A stretch of 64,000 nt of DNA from Dehalogenimonas etheniformans. GTDB lineage: Bacteria > Chloroflexota > Dehalococcoidia > Dehalococcoidales > Dehalococcoidaceae. The notes beneath the pieces are model-generated. The model was not told the origin of the DNA, ran no database searches, and saw nothing but the letters and a program-made list of their open reading frames with translations. The translations under genes and the position numbers were made by a program. Below, one piece after another: positions 1-10,344 of this stretch; position 1 is the first letter of the stretch; every line of letters starts with the position of its first letter. The DNA lies in contig NZ_CP058566.2 of assembly GCF_014672715.2 (NCBI RefSeq), forward strand, positions 1,674,001 through 1,738,000. Reading direction: 5' to 3'.

Positions 1-550
1 AGATCTCATCCGCAGTGGTCAGTCGGTGGATTTCGGGGTTCGCCGGGTTTTTAAACTGTTGAGGCATGAAATAATCGGGGTTGGTATCGGCAATCTCCTG
101 GGCACGCCTGATAGCGCCACCCATACCTTCAGCGCCTGGAGTCAGTACGATCTCCGCTCCCAGGATGGCCATGAGTTGGCGGCGTTCCATAGAGAATGTC
201 TCAGGCATGGTCAGGATAAGGTGATAACCCTTTGCGGCAGCAGTGAAAGCCAGAGCAATTCCAGTGTTTCCAGAAGTTGGTTCCACCATTGTGCCGCCGG
301 GCTTCAAATGGCCGGATGCTTCGGCGTCGGTAATCATGGCCACTCCAATGCGATCTTTGACGGAATGGAGCGGGTTGAAGGATTCTAACTTGGCGACGAC
401 TACTGTCCCAACGCCAGCGGTCACCCTGTTAAGGCGGACCAGAGGCGTGTTGCCGATGGTCTCGGTGATATCGGCAGCGATGCCTCGGGTAAGAACCGGA
501 AAGCTTTTGCTCCTGAAAGTCATTTTTTTGATCTTGCGCTCGGTTGCCAT
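1..550 (-). CDS. cysK: Cysteine synthase A (O-acetylserine sulfhydrylase), 3' end outside window
   Basis: PLP-dependent enzyme making L-cysteine from O-acetylserine and sulfide in the cytoplasm. The frame runs left from an ATG at 550 and is still open at base 1, so the C-terminus is missing. The protein shows the family landmarks: [13 protein letters not shown] near the N-terminus, the PLP-lysine segment ([11 protein letters not shown]) and the substrate loop [13 protein letters not shown]. An AAGGAG ribosome site sits about 6 bases before the ATG at 550, which favours it over an in-frame ATG at 523. It lies 10 bp after metW at the end of a leftward sulfur operon, which fits cysteine and methionine supply under one promoter. 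The family is clear; CysK versus CysM is less certain because the C-terminus is not visible. Confidence 0.93.
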   Translation of the reverse strand, partial: MATERKIKKMTFRSKSFPVLTRGIAADITETIGNTPLVRLNRVTAGVGTVVVAKLESFNPLHSVKDRIGVAMITDAEASGHLKPGGTMVEPTSGNTGIALAFTAAAKGYHLILTMPETFSMERRQLMAILGAEIVLTPGAEGMGGAIRRAQEIADTNPDYFMPQQFKNPANPEIHRLTTADEI

Positions 551-560
551 GTCAGACTCC

Positions 561-1166
561 TTATGCGTTTTCTATTTTTTTATTTGAAATTAGAAAGATG
601 CCGGTCTGGGCGAAAATGTTAGGTAGCAACCGGACTTTCGATTCCTTATTCAGATAGATTACTTTTTCAATCATGATGCCATTATCTCTGCAATAGTTGT
701 GAAAATCCGAAAGGGACAAAAAATGAAGGTTAGGGGAATCGAACCACTGGAAGGGTAGCGCAGGTGTTACGGGTGCCCGCCCGACGACACCGAGTTGCCA
801 CCGAGCCGATATGTGGGCGAAATTCGACACCCCGACAATGGCTTTTTTACCCACCCTGACCGCCTCGGCTAACACCGTCTGCGGCGATTTAACCTGCTGC
901 AGGCATTGGTTGAGGATGACACAGTCGAAGGACTTATCACCGTAGTCGGATAATCCGTTATCGATATCCTGGTGAGATACCGATAGGCCGCGGCCGACAC
1001 AACTGTAGATGGCGGGTTCGGCAATTTCGACGCCTCGGACTTTGACTTGCCGCCGCTCCGCGAGATAGGCCATGAGTTCACCCTCGCCGCAGCCCAGATC
1101 AAGCACACTCGATCCGGGGGTTATGAGTCCGGCGATAACCTCATGGTCTTTCGTAATAGCGCTCAT
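561..1166 (-). CDS. metW: Methionine biosynthesis protein MetW (methyltransferase fold)
   Basis: A 201-residue protein of the MetW family, which accompanies MetX in many bacteria and is needed for homoserine acylation in some. The N-terminal half is a class I SAM-dependent methyltransferase fold with the glycine-rich motif [11 protein letters not shown] at about residues 21-31. The middle segment with [17 protein letters not shown] is typical of MetW. It starts 6 bp after metX on the same strand, so co-transcription and a joint role in methionine synthesis are very likely. The SAM motif is seen directly; the role with MetX is known for the family and inferred here. Confidence 0.92.
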   Translation of the reverse strand: MSAITKDHEVIAGLITPGSSVLDLGCGEGELMAYLAERRQVKVRGVEIAEPAIYSCVGRGLSVSHQDIDNGLSDYGDKSFDCVILNQCLQQVKSPQTVLAEAVRVGKKAIVGVSNFAHISARWQLGVVGRAPVTPALPFQWFDSPNLHFLSLSDFHNYCRDNGIMIEKVIYLNKESKVRLLPNIFAQTGIFLISNKKIENA

Positions 1167-1172
1167 TTTCGA

Positions 1173-2312
1173 TTAAACCTTTGCTGTTATCCCGCTCGAT
1201 ACCTTGCGCAAGAAATGGCGGATAAGGTGGGTTTCTTCAGCAACCTCCAGGAGGAAGGCGTCGTGGCCGTAGGTGGAATTGATCTCGCAATAAGTAACAT
1301 CGACACCTGCCAGTTTGCAGCCGCGCACCAGTTCTCGAGATTGATAGGAGGGGTATAACCAATCGCTCTTGAAAGCCAGGACCAGGAATGGGGCGCGGCG
1401 AGATGGGGTAAGTGCCGCCGGAAGTTCCTGGTCTCCAGCTAGATCGAAAAGGTCTACGGCGCGGGTAATATAGAGGTAAGAGTTGGCATCAAAACGTTTT
1501 ACGAAATTATCACCCTTGTATTGAAGATAACCCGCAACCTCGAAATCGGCGGCGAATTTTTGGCCTGATGTCGCTTCACGGAACCGTCGCCCGAATTTCT
1601 CGGCCATGGATTCATCACTCATATAAGTAATGTGGCCGACCATCCGCGCCGTCGCCAACCCGCGCTCCGGCAGTTTACCGCCGTAGTACTTGCCGTCGTT
1701 GAAGTGTGGATCGGAAAGAATTGCCTGCCGTCCCACTTCATTGAAGGCGATCTGCTGGGGTGAGTGTTTAGCGGTGGTGGCGATGGCGATGATTGAATTG
1801 ACGTGTTTCGGGAATTTTACAGCCCAAGAAAGGGCTTGCATGCCGCCCATGCTGCCGCCAGCGACACTCAGAAGTCGTTCGATACCAAGGTGCTCAACAA
1901 GTTTTGCCTGGGCTGCCACCATGTCGCCAATCGTAATGATTGGGAAGTCCAAGCCATACGGCTCGCGGGTAGCTGGGTTGGGAGACAACGGCCCGGTCGA
2001 TCCCTGGCAACCGCCGATAACATTGGAGCAGATGACGAAGTAGTGATCGGTATCGAATGCTTTGCCCGGTCCGACCATTGAATCCCACCAACCAGTCATC
2101 CCGGTCTTAGCATTCACACCCGCGATATGGGCATCGCCGGTGAGTGCGTGGCAAATGACCACCGCGTTGGACTTGTCAGGATTTAGTTTGCCGTAGGTCT
2201 CATAAGCCAGCGTTACCGGTGCGATCACCTCGCCCGACTCAAGTTCAAGCCGGGCGAGGTCTAAATGTTCAGTCTGGGTTGTTCCCAGTCCTTTTGTTTC
2301 TGTGTCCATCAT
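1173..2312 (-). CDS. metX: Homoserine O-acetyltransferase
   Basis: An alpha/beta-hydrolase-fold acyltransferase of 379 residues that transfers an acyl group (normally acetyl from acetyl-CoA) to L-homoserine, the committed step of methionine synthesis. The nucleophile elbow GGSMGGMQ is at about residues 152-159. The catalytic His is probably in the C-terminal YGHDAFLLE, and the early HALTGDAH oxyanion segment is present. Length matches the family. It lies between metY and metW with gaps of about 10 and 6 bp, so the product can feed MetY directly. MetX enzymes in some lineages use succinyl-CoA, which cannot be excluded from sequence alone. Confidence 0.95.
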   Translation of the reverse strand: MMDTETKGLGTTQTEHLDLARLELESGEVIAPVTLAYETYGKLNPDKSNAVVICHALTGDAHIAGVNAKTGMTGWWDSMVGPGKAFDTDHYFVICSNVIGGCQGSTGPLSPNPATREPYGLDFPIITIGDMVAAQAKLVEHLGIERLLSVAGGSMGGMQALSWAVKFPKHVNSIIAIATTAKHSPQQIAFNEVGRQAILSDPHFNDGKYYGGKLPERGLATARMVGHITYMSDESMAEKFGRRFREATSGQKFAADFEVAGYLQYKGDNFVKRFDANSYLYITRAVDLFDLAGDQELPAALTPSRRAPFLVLAFKSDWLYPSYQSRELVRGCKLAGVDVTYCEINSTYGHDAFLLEVAEETHLIRHFLRKVSSGITAKV

Positions 2313-2322
2313 AGGGTTCTCG

Positions 2323-3663
<1,341 letters not shown>

Positions 3664-4107
3664 TTAGATGTAATACATGTCAGTAGAAGGAGACATCTTC
3701 GCCTGCTGGCGGCTCACCAGATCGGCCAGTGTCGTCTGATCCAGCACCGAGGTTACAGCCTTGCCCACGTCGTCCCACACATCTCTGGTGGCGCAAAATT
3801 GGGACCGGTTGCATTTGTCGGGGCTGTGAATGCAGTACACCGGCTCGATGGGGCCTTCCAGCAGGCAGACCACCTCACTCAGCCGGATAGACTCCGGCGG
3901 CTTCGCAAGTTTAAGACCTCCGTGGTTGCCACGGACGGATTGAATCAATCTCGAGTCGACCAGCGGCCCAACAAGCTGTTCGAGGTAAGGTAATGAAATC
4001 TGTTGCCTTCTGGCTATGTCTTTTAACGGAACTACTTCATCGCCGTAGTGTTGAGCCAGGTCAAGCAGAGCTCGGGTACCGTATCGGGCCTTAGTGCCAA
4101 GTTTCAT
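3664..4107 (-). CDS. Rrf2-family transcriptional regulator (CymR/IscR type)
   Basis: A 147-residue winged-helix regulator of the Rrf2 family. The N-terminus KLGTKARYGTRALLDLA and the wing segment SVRGNHGGLKLAKPP are family hallmarks. Three cysteines in a CX7CX5C arrangement (CIHSPDKCNRSQFC) sit near residues 92-105, where IscR-type members bind an Fe-S cluster. CymR-type members instead sense cysteine synthesis through CysK. As the first gene of a metY-metX-metW-cysK operon it probably controls sulfur assimilation and itself. A palindrome just upstream is a plausible operator. Whether it binds a cluster or a CysK complex cannot be told from the sequence. Confidence 0.9.
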   Translation of the reverse strand: MKLGTKARYGTRALLDLAQHYGDEVVPLKDIARRQQISLPYLEQLVGPLVDSRLIQSVRGNHGGLKLAKPPESIRLSEVVCLLEGPIEPVYCIHSPDKCNRSQFCATRDVWDDVGKAVTSVLDQTTLADLVSRQQAKMSPSTDMYYI

Positions 4108-4125
4108 TTTAATCCCTCATATCAT

Positions 4126-4148
4126 ATGTTGAGTAAACAGGTCAACAT
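4126..4148. promoter_or_regulatory. Palindromic operator candidate upstream of the rrf2-met-cys operon
   Basis: A perfect inverted repeat ATGTTGA-N9-TCAACAT lies 19 bp before the Rrf2 start codon. The outer flanks are partly palindromic too (TATCAT on one side, ATGATA on the other). A 23-bp dyad next to an autoregulatory Rrf2 gene is the usual place for its operator. The binding is inferred. Confidence 0.55.
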
Positions 4149-4434
4149 AGTCATGATACAATGCCAAAAGAGTGTTGTCAACCCTTCTAATTGCCAACAA
4201 GCCGAGGAAATTTAAGGGATTTGTGTTTTTGCTAGAGGTAAGTGTTCGGAAGCGGCTGAGGTTATCGGAATATGATATTCAAATCCCACAATCAGTGAGG
4301 GTTAAATTGATCGGTGTTAAACTTACGTTGCACAAAATACTATTTTGTGGTCACCCTACAATCCTGGCGATTGTTCTTTTTGCTGGGCTTACTCCAGAGG
4401 GCTATACTCTTAGCATAATATTTTTGGAGGCAAA

Positions 4435-4641
4435 ATGTCGAAGATTGAGACTGCTGGGGACGCTGAAAAAATCGTGAACTCATATTATCTAAATCCGATG
4501 GGGCCGCGACCCTCCAATTTCGACGTCCATAAGCAGGGCAGGACGTGGGTCGTCAAATTTAATATTCCGACGGGCTTCAGCATCGCGAAACATGAATGGC
4601 ACATTGATAGTGGAACTGGCAACGTATTAAATAAGAAATAA
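4435..4641 (+). CDS. Small conserved-looking hypothetical protein, 68 aa
   Basis: A short cytoplasmic protein with no signal peptide or membrane segment. The ATG follows TTTTTGGAGG with about 5 bases spacing, a good ribosome site. The C-terminal half (WVVKFNIPTGFSIAKHEWHI, then DSGTGNVLNKK) reads like a compact beta-rich fold, and the ending resembles one PepSY-type repeat, though too weakly for a family call. No operon partner is close: the next gene starts almost 400 bp away. It marks the left edge of the AT-rich accessory region. Function unknown. Confidence 0.6.
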   Translation: MSKIETAGDAEKIVNSYYLNPMGPRPSNFDVHKQGRTWVVKFNIPTGFSIAKHEWHIDSGTGNVLNKK

Positions 4642-4941
4642 CCAACCGTTCAAATAATGCCCAAAAACGGTCGTTCCACTAGTGTGTAGCTAAACTTTGG
4701 TTGGGAAATGTCGGTGCGCGAAGGATGAGTTGAACAATAGCTTGATTTGTTTAGCGGGTCATTAACGGAGTGGCGATCGTGTGTGCATTTTCAGTTTCAC
4801 ACAGTTGGGTTAATAAATGCTGTATCACATCTATTCAAAGCAAAGGCGTGTTAGACTAACGGCCGATCCGCTTTTTAGCTAACGTTCAACAAGCATAGGA
4901 AACGCATGACAATGTATAATATTGCCTAAAGGCGGCTCCAT

Positions 4942-4971
4942 TTAGTTACCATCTAGTTACCGTTATTTACC
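4942..4971 (+). promoter_or_regulatory. Tandem TAGTTACC repeats in the promoter region of the 5.0 kb regulator operon
   Basis: The 392 bp between 4642 and 5033 hold no gene. Near its end three half-site-like repeats follow each other at 10-11 bp spacing: TTAGTTACC (4942), CTAGTTACC (4953) and TATTTACC (4964). That is one helical turn apart, as expected for cooperative binding of OmpR-type regulators. The same string TAGTTACCGT occurs upstream of the orphan regulator at 9387. The operator role is inferred. Confidence 0.45.
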
Positions 4972-5033
4972 ATTGTGATATACTAGTTTTTGGTATCATC
5001 AAGTTAATGGTACTTTGCGTTTGGAGGGTTGAT

Positions 5034-5627
5034 ATGCCTGCAATAAGCATCAAATCTTCGCCTTTTTATTCTAATTTATTGAATTCCAATTTGAATGGGC
5101 TCCCGGATCTATCACAATCGCAATTATTAGACCTTACAATCGACGTGATCCGTAATTGGGATAACGGCAAAAGTCTAAGCGCCGCAGAATTTATTGCCAC
5201 TTTAAATTATATTAAGGTAAAATGTTCGCGCCTCACACTGGATTATAAATACGCAAAGAAGATTCCGGTTGTATATTTTTCGAATATTATTCCGACTGCT
5301 ATTATTACTCTCGAAATTCTATTGGCTTTATCTGGAATAAGAACCCAGAGATTTATGTTCCCAAATCACGAACTACCTCCAAATTTAGTTTCAGAATCAC
5401 TGTTACCCATAATGGTCGTCACTGTTAATCAATATCATCAATTGCCTGTCCTAAACGTTCTGAGGAATAACCCTACTAACAAATACACGATGTTAATTGG
5501 GGGAAATGTATTTAATTTAATCCCCGAATTAAAAACACCATTCAAACAATGTTTATACCCGAAACATATTCTCGATATACCGAATGCCATCAACGATTTA
5601 GTGCTTAATCTATCTGAGGGAGAGTAA
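5034..5627 (+). CDS. Protein with a degenerate cobalamin-binding-like (Rossmann) domain
   Basis: A 197-residue protein. An upstream in-frame ATG at 5007 exists, but ATG 5034 follows GGAGGG by 5 bases and is preferred. Residues 1-75 are helical. The rest follows the layout of a B12-binding domain: a beta strand (IPVVYF), a helix (AIITLEILLALSG), a second strand, a MVVTV strand where families have SxL, and IGGNVF followed by CLYPKHILDIPNAINDL, matching the GG and acidic/Ala tail of that fold. The DxHxxG motif that ligates cobalt is absent, so any corrinoid contact would be unusual. It ends at the start codon of the DUF1638 kinase, so it is co-translated with it. The fold is inferred by eye. Confidence 0.5.
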   Translation: MPAISIKSSPFYSNLLNSNLNGLPDLSQSQLLDLTIDVIRNWDNGKSLSAAEFIATLNYIKVKCSRLTLDYKYAKKIPVVYFSNIIPTAIITLEILLALSGIRTQRFMFPNHELPPNLVSESLLPIMVVTVNQYHQLPVLNVLRNNPTNKYTMLIGGNVFNLIPELKTPFKQCLYPKHILDIPNAINDLVLNLSEGE

Positions 5628-5628
5628 T

Positions 5629-7443
5629 GTGCGAATTGGATTAGTGTCTTGTATTACAATGTTGGATCACGTTAGATCTGTTATTCATAATATTCACGAT
5701 TGCGAATTTACTATTTACCCGATACTGCCGTGTTGTTTGTTCAATGTCGAAGGGGAGACTGTTTGCAAACAAATGGATAAATCAGTATTAGCAAATGATT
5801 CTACAATTATCATATATGGTACCTGTCATCCTGACCTGAACCGGGTCGGGGCAGATTATTATGGAAACAACGTGTACAAGATTCCTGGCAATAATTGTTT
5901 CGAAATCATGCTAGGAGAGGATAAATATTTAGAATACGCGAATTCTGAATCATGGTTTTTGGATGTTTCTTTTATTAAACGATGGAAAAAGGAAATGGAG
6001 AGAGGGTTCGGGGCCAATAGTGCAAATGGGAACGTTTTACAAATTTCTGGGATAAAGCAAATTGACGTATTCAACTACGACAATTCGGAATTCGATGAAG
6101 ACATAATTCGAGATTTCAGTAAATCCTTCGGGATGCCCTATAACTATATCAAGGGAAATACTGACGTATTTAGTGCTGCTTTAAGTACAGCCTTCGAACA
6201 TGTTTGTATAAATGGCGCAACTAATAGAGGTCCAATAATACAACTTAAGAACAACACCGTTCCAATAATATTACTTGAAAATATGAATGATGCGATCTAC
6301 TCTATCGACCCCAAGAAAATGAAGGTGTCATTTATAAGCCCAATTATCAAAAATATAATGGGGATTTCCCCGCAAGAATTTGCAAATTCTTTCCTTTCCA
6401 AATATTCGGAAAAGTATTATTTCGATATAGATCGCGATAAGATCATCGATGAACGCAATGATTTTATTAATGATAGTATAGCCCGTGGGTTCCACCGGCC
6501 TATGGAAAAGGAATATCGCGTTGTGAATGAAAAAGGTCAAATGCAGTGGATCCGTGAAATGTTATGCCCGCAATTTACGAGCAGTGGAGAGATCGAGGCT
6601 TTCATCGGTAAAATAGAAGACATAACCCAACGGAAAAACATAGAACAATCGCTGGAAGATGCTCTCAAAAAGGAAAGTTCGTTGCGGTTAGAACTTGAGC
6701 AACAAATACAGAATCGGAATGATTTTACTAGGGCTTTAGTACACGAACTTAAAACCCCGCTTACACCTATCATTGCTGCGAGTGACGTACTTGTCGTAGG
6801 TATTAAGAATAAATCATTTTTAAAATTAGCTCAAAATATAAATACTGGAGCTGAGAATCTTAATCGACGAATAGATGAATTACTAGAATTAGCACGGGGT
6901 GAAGTTGGAATTCTCGGTATTCGAAAACAATCTTTCGATTGGGTAGAAATGACATCTAACGTTCTCCAATACATTGAACCTCAAGCTAAAAAGAAAAATA
7001 TTGCGGTATCATTTGAATGTGCTGAAATCGCCGGTCTTTTGATGGCAGATAAAGAACGAATCAGGCAAGTATTGTTAAATTTGCTAGATAACGCCATTAA
7101 ATATACTCCAGAAAAAGGCCGTATTACTCTAAAATGTGAAACTATAGAGGACAAGGTCATATTTAAAATTATCGATTCAGGAAGCGTTATCCCTGAGGCT
7201 GAAAGAGCTTCCTTATTTAAACCATACCACCGACTAGAAAGAGACAGGGATAAGTTAAACGGCTTAGGGTTAGGGTTGGCTTTATCAAAGATGATAGTCG
7301 AATTGCACAATGGGAATATTTGGTTCGAAACAGTTCAAGGTCAAGGAAATATATTTGCCGTAAGTATACCCCTAAACGAGTTATTATCGGACGAGGTTCT
7401 AACAGTGAGGAGAAAAACATTCGATGAACTTACTTATAGTTGA
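5629..7443 (+). CDS. DUF1638-PAS sensor histidine kinase
   Basis: A soluble 604-residue sensor kinase. Residues 1-190 resemble DUF1638, a domain otherwise found near corrinoid methyltransferase genes, with YGTCHPDL (residues about 64-71) and the following IPGNNCFEIMLGEDKY. A PAS/PAC region covers about 215-335 (WIREMLCP, IGKIEDITQRK). HisKA has the phosphoacceptor His in ALVHELKTPLTP (about 369). The HATPase shows LLNLLDNAIKYTP, IDSG and GLGLGLALSKM. There is no membrane segment, so the signal is cytoplasmic. The GTG start at 5629 overlaps the upstream stop region and follows GAGGGAGAG. It overlaps the regulator at 7424 by 20 bp. The kinase call is certain; the DUF1638 match is by pattern only. 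Confidence 0.85.
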   Translation: MRIGLVSCITMLDHVRSVIHNIHDCEFTIYPILPCCLFNVEGETVCKQMDKSVLANDSTIIIYGTCHPDLNRVGADYYGNNVYKIPGNNCFEIMLGEDKYLEYANSESWFLDVSFIKRWKKEMERGFGANSANGNVLQISGIKQIDVFNYDNSEFDEDIIRDFSKSFGMPYNYIKGNTDVFSAALSTAFEHVCINGATNRGPIIQLKNNTVPIILLENMNDAIYSIDPKKMKVSFISPIIKNIMGISPQEFANSFLSKYSEKYYFDIDRDKIIDERNDFINDSIARGFHRPMEKEYRVVNEKGQMQWIREMLCPQFTSSGEIEAFIGKIEDITQRKNIEQSLEDALKKESSLRLELEQQIQNRNDFTRALVHELKTPLTPIIAASDVLVVGIKNKSFLKLAQNINTGAENLNRRIDELLELARGEVGILGIRKQSFDWVEMTSNVLQYIEPQAKKKNIAVSFECAEIAGLLMADKERIRQVLLNLLDNAIKYTPEKGRITLKCETIEDKVIFKIIDSGSVIPEAERASLFKPYHRLERDRDKLNGLGLGLALSKMIVELHNGNIWFETVQGQGNIFAVSIPLNELLSDEVLTVRRKTFDELTYS

Positions 7444-8101
7444 AGATGATCCGTTAATAGTAGATGTAATAACCACCATATTTCAAATCGGTTGCCCAAA
7501 CTTTAGAATAAAATCAGCGTGCAATGGGAATAGAGGAATCGATCTTATCTCCACTTTTGAACCAAATATTGTGATTCTTGATCTTGGATTGCCGGACATA
7601 AACGGATTCGAAGTCTTAAAGCAAATAAGGGCGTTTTCTCCGATTCCGGTTCTAATCGTATCTGTTCGAGGTGAAGAGAGTGATGTAGTAAAAGCCCTAT
7701 CTTTGGGCGCTAACGATTATATTATAAAACCTTTTAGACAATTGGAACTATTAGCGAGAGTAAAAAGACTACTAGTAAATAAGCAATTTTATGAGGAGGA
7801 TTTAACTATCTCTTGTGGATCGTTGCATTTTGGAGATTCTTTGAGACAGGTTTGGGATAATGATAAACCTATAAATCTTACAACAAGCGAAGGAAGAATA
7901 TTCTACCTCCTGGTGAAATACGCTAATAAGGTTGTGAGTTATGAAGAATTGTCCGATATACTTTGGGGAGATTATTATGCCGGTGCCCGGGCAAGTCTAA
8001 AAACATATATTTTAAGACTGCGAAAAAAAATAGAGGACAGGACCTCTTCAAAAATGATATTGAATAGTCCCGGGCGAGGCTACATATTGAAAATTAGTTA
8101 G
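7424..8101 (+). CDS. OmpR-family response regulator
   Basis: A 225-residue receiver plus winged-helix regulator, partner of the upstream kinase (20-bp overlap). The receiver has the acidic pair in VEDDP, phosphoacceptor Asp in VILDLGLPD (about residue 51) and Lys in IIKPF. The C-terminal Trans_Reg_C domain shows LTTSEGRIFYLL and ends LNSPGRGYILKIS. In Dehalococcoidia, kinase/regulator pairs beside rdhAB usually control the dehalogenase. Here the nearest rdhAB is 2.2 kb away and on the other strand, so the target is not established. Confidence 0.93.
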   Translation: MNLLIVEDDPLIVDVITTIFQIGCPNFRIKSACNGNRGIDLISTFEPNIVILDLGLPDINGFEVLKQIRAFSPIPVLIVSVRGEESDVVKALSLGANDYIIKPFRQLELLARVKRLLVNKQFYEEDLTISCGSLHFGDSLRQVWDNDKPINLTTSEGRIFYLLVKYANKVVSYEELSDILWGDYYAGARASLKTYILRLRKKIEDRTSSKMILNSPGRGYILKIS

Positions 8102-8237
8102 AACATTGTTAACGGATCTATTACCAGGGTGCTGAAAATGTTGGCCTATGAAGCAGAACACAAACAGTATTTGAGGTAAAATTGAACCTCCAGCCATACT
8201 CGTCCGAAAATGCTCGGTTAAGCAGAAAATCTGTCTT

Positions 8238-8709
8238 TCAATGTTCCGCGGGATGCCCCTGATGAGGTAATTCTTCGGGGATCATAATCCGACGCATGAG
8301 TTCATTATCGACCATGCGCTGAAAGAGCTTCTTTATTTTCAATCGAATGTACAACGATAGGCCGGCCGTCAATCCCCACTGAAATACGTGCTAAAGCCTT
8401 TCTCCTCACCATCCTCAACTCCATCCTTAGCGAGCGCAAATTCTACGAATGAATGCAATACGATCTCCCATTCACGTGGCTTCTCGATCTTCTTATCCAG
8501 TTTCCCCAAAAATCGGTAAATGATGCTTGAACACCGAGTGGCGCCAGCAAAGATACAGACACTCCCATCATGAGCCCGAGATTCGCCCTGGCAAACTCCA
8601 CCGCCCACCACCCTGGCTTGGGCTCAATAAATTTATACCACAAACTCTTTAAGCACCCAAGTGCCAAGCGCCTGTCGGCTGTGGTTTGTTTTGATACTTC
8701 GGTTGTCAT
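8238..8709 (-). pseudogene. Decayed protein gene of unrecognised family (three frameshifts)
   Basis: The 8102-9386 interval has no intact gene. Reading leftward from ATG 8709, a protein-like sequence starts MTTEVSKQTTADRRLALG. It continues through three consecutive frames: the shifts are near a GGGG run at about 8510, near 8405 and near 8330. Each segment reads like real protein (KLDKKIEKPREWEIVLHSF, then ISVGIDGRPIVVHSIENK, then LFQRMVDNELMRRIMIPEEL) and the last ends at TGA 8238. Rejoined it would be about 155 residues. The family was not recognised. The rest of the interval (8710-9045) shows nothing else supportable. Confidence 0.4.
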
Positions 8710-9045
8710 CTTCCAAGGGTTAAGTCATTTGAGCTCGCTGATCGAAACACCAGTGTATTTGCTTTTCTCTTATGGCGGATGCTGTCAGGGACAATATGCT
8801 TTGCTGCACAGTTCGTTGGTTTTCCCGGCTTAGGCTCCCTTTGTCACAGTGACGATCTACCATCTAGTAGACTCTTATCGATCAATTAAACAGCCCTTGA
8901 ACGGTTCCTTTTAGCGAACGACCTTAGATCTTGGCGATACTATTTAGTTGGAGTGGGATCTTATTCTTTGGTTTAACTCGCCCGGCCTGTTGTTTTTGGA
9001 TTTGAACAACCTCCCCTGATTATTTACGATAACATATTCGTCAGT

Positions 9046-9076
9046 AACAATTAGTTACCGTAATTAACTAATTGTT
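9046..9076. promoter_or_regulatory. 12-bp perfect inverted repeat upstream of orphan regulator
   Basis: AACAATTAGTTA and TAACTAATTGTT flank a 7-base loop about 310 bp before the regulator at 9387. The left arm carries the TAGTTACCGT string shared with the 4.95 kb promoter, and a TATTTACC copy follows at 9083. It has no T-run, so an operator is more likely than a terminator. The 9077-9386 leader shows no gene. Confidence 0.5.
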
Positions 9077-9386
9077 CGCCGATATTTACCTGGAGCGCCA
9101 CCTTCGATCGATATAATGTCTGCTTGAGAAACTTGTGAGTCCATTAACAAACCTAAAACGTCAGTAATTGAAAACGAAAGGCAAAATAAAGGTGAATTGT
9201 CCATCCAAATTTTCCATCCAACGTTGAGCCGCCGAATCTGCATGAATGGGGTTTTGAAAATCTAGTTTTATATCTGGACAAGCCTAGACCGCAAATTATC
9301 GATGGTTTGTCTCGCGGTTAGAATTTGTACGATTCAGTCGTTTCTTCGTACGATGTTTTATCGTGGCCAATTAACAGGGGGAATTT

Positions 9387-10073
9387 GTGAATATTTTGCT
9401 CCTAGAGCCAGTAAAGTCGGACATAGAAGCCATTGGTTCTATTTTCAACATGTGTGTGCCAGGGGTTATTCTCGTTAATGTAGCGACGGGAAATGCAGGG
9501 CTGGTCTCCTTTGAACAACAGCCACCAGACTTAGTAATTCTTGATTTGGCTATTCCAGATGTGGACAGTTTCGAGATGATAAAAGCTATACGGCTGTACT
9601 CCTCTGTCCCTCTCATTGTGATTGATATTGATCATGATGAATCTTCTTTGATCAGGTCGATTGAATTTGGAGCAGATGATTACATCAGCAAGCCTATCCA
9701 CCCATTGGAATTGTTAGCGCGTGCTAAATCAATCTTAAGGAGATCCCGGGGGGTCAACCAAGACCAGTATATAGTTGCAGGCCTACTCCGATTAGATGCG
9801 AGTCTTCATAGGGTTCACGTTGGTGACAAAGAAGTTCGTTTAACTAGGACGGAAAACATCATCCTTCGCCATTTGATGGAGAATGCCGGAAATATAGTTA
9901 CGTATAGCAATCTCGCCCATAAAATCTGGGGCGACGATTGGACAGAATCATCAGCAACTATCCGTGTTTATATAGACCGAATTCGGAAAAAACTGGGCAA
10001 TGATTCTAAAAGCCCATCAATGATTGTTACTGAGACGGGTCTTGGGTACCGATTAGTTAAACCCATTTCGTAA
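9387..10073 (+). CDS. Orphan OmpR-family response regulator
   Basis: A 228-residue regulator with receiver (phosphoacceptor Asp in VILDLAIPD, Lys in ISKPI) and winged helix (LTRTENIILRHLMENAG, C-terminal TETGLGYRLVKP). The usual N-terminal acidic pair is replaced by LLEPVKSD, so Mg binding and phosphorylation may differ from standard receivers. It starts at GTG 9387 after AGGGGGAA. No kinase is adjacent. It is a close paralogue of the regulator at 17285-17971, which shares the altered acidic pocket. It converges on rdhBA across a shared terminator. Control of the dehalogenase is plausible but unproven. Confidence 0.92.
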   Translation: MNILLLEPVKSDIEAIGSIFNMCVPGVILVNVATGNAGLVSFEQQPPDLVILDLAIPDVDSFEMIKAIRLYSSVPLIVIDIDHDESSLIRSIEFGADDYISKPIHPLELLARAKSILRRSRGVNQDQYIVAGLLRLDASLHRVHVGDKEVRLTRTENIILRHLMENAGNIVTYSNLAHKIWGDDWTESSATIRVYIDRIRKKLGNDSKSPSMIVTETGLGYRLVKPIS

Positions 10074-10266
10074 CTGGCTATTAGCCAGCCTCGAATTTCT
10101 GCTAAATTCCCCAACCTGCTGGCGTCAAGGACCGGCAATTAGCTTCATATTTCGTCCTTCCTACTATTTGAGGCAGTGTGACTGACCTTCCCCCCGAACT
10201 TACTAATTTACAAGAATTCCCCTAATTCCAGTTGTGCCAGTTTTCGGGAAGAAAGTCAGCTCTTAT

Positions 10267-10309
10267 AAAGTCAGAGGGGGGAGCCATTATACTCCCCCCT
10301 CTGACTTTT
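10267..10309. terminator. Bidirectional terminator between the orphan regulator and rdhBA
   Basis: A 17-bp perfect stem (AAAGTCAGAGGGGGGAG paired with its complement at 10292-10308) with an 8-base loop. It has A/T tails on both sides, so it can stop transcription from both the rightward regulator and the leftward rdhB. Confidence 0.9.
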
Positions 10310-10344
10310 ACTTAGCTTCTGAAGCTAATAAACTGGCATTCGCC

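Noticed and set aside
4172-4477. 101-codon rightward frame before the 68-residue gene
   Set aside because: No ribosome site, odd composition, and it overlaps the better-supported start at 4435 in another frame.
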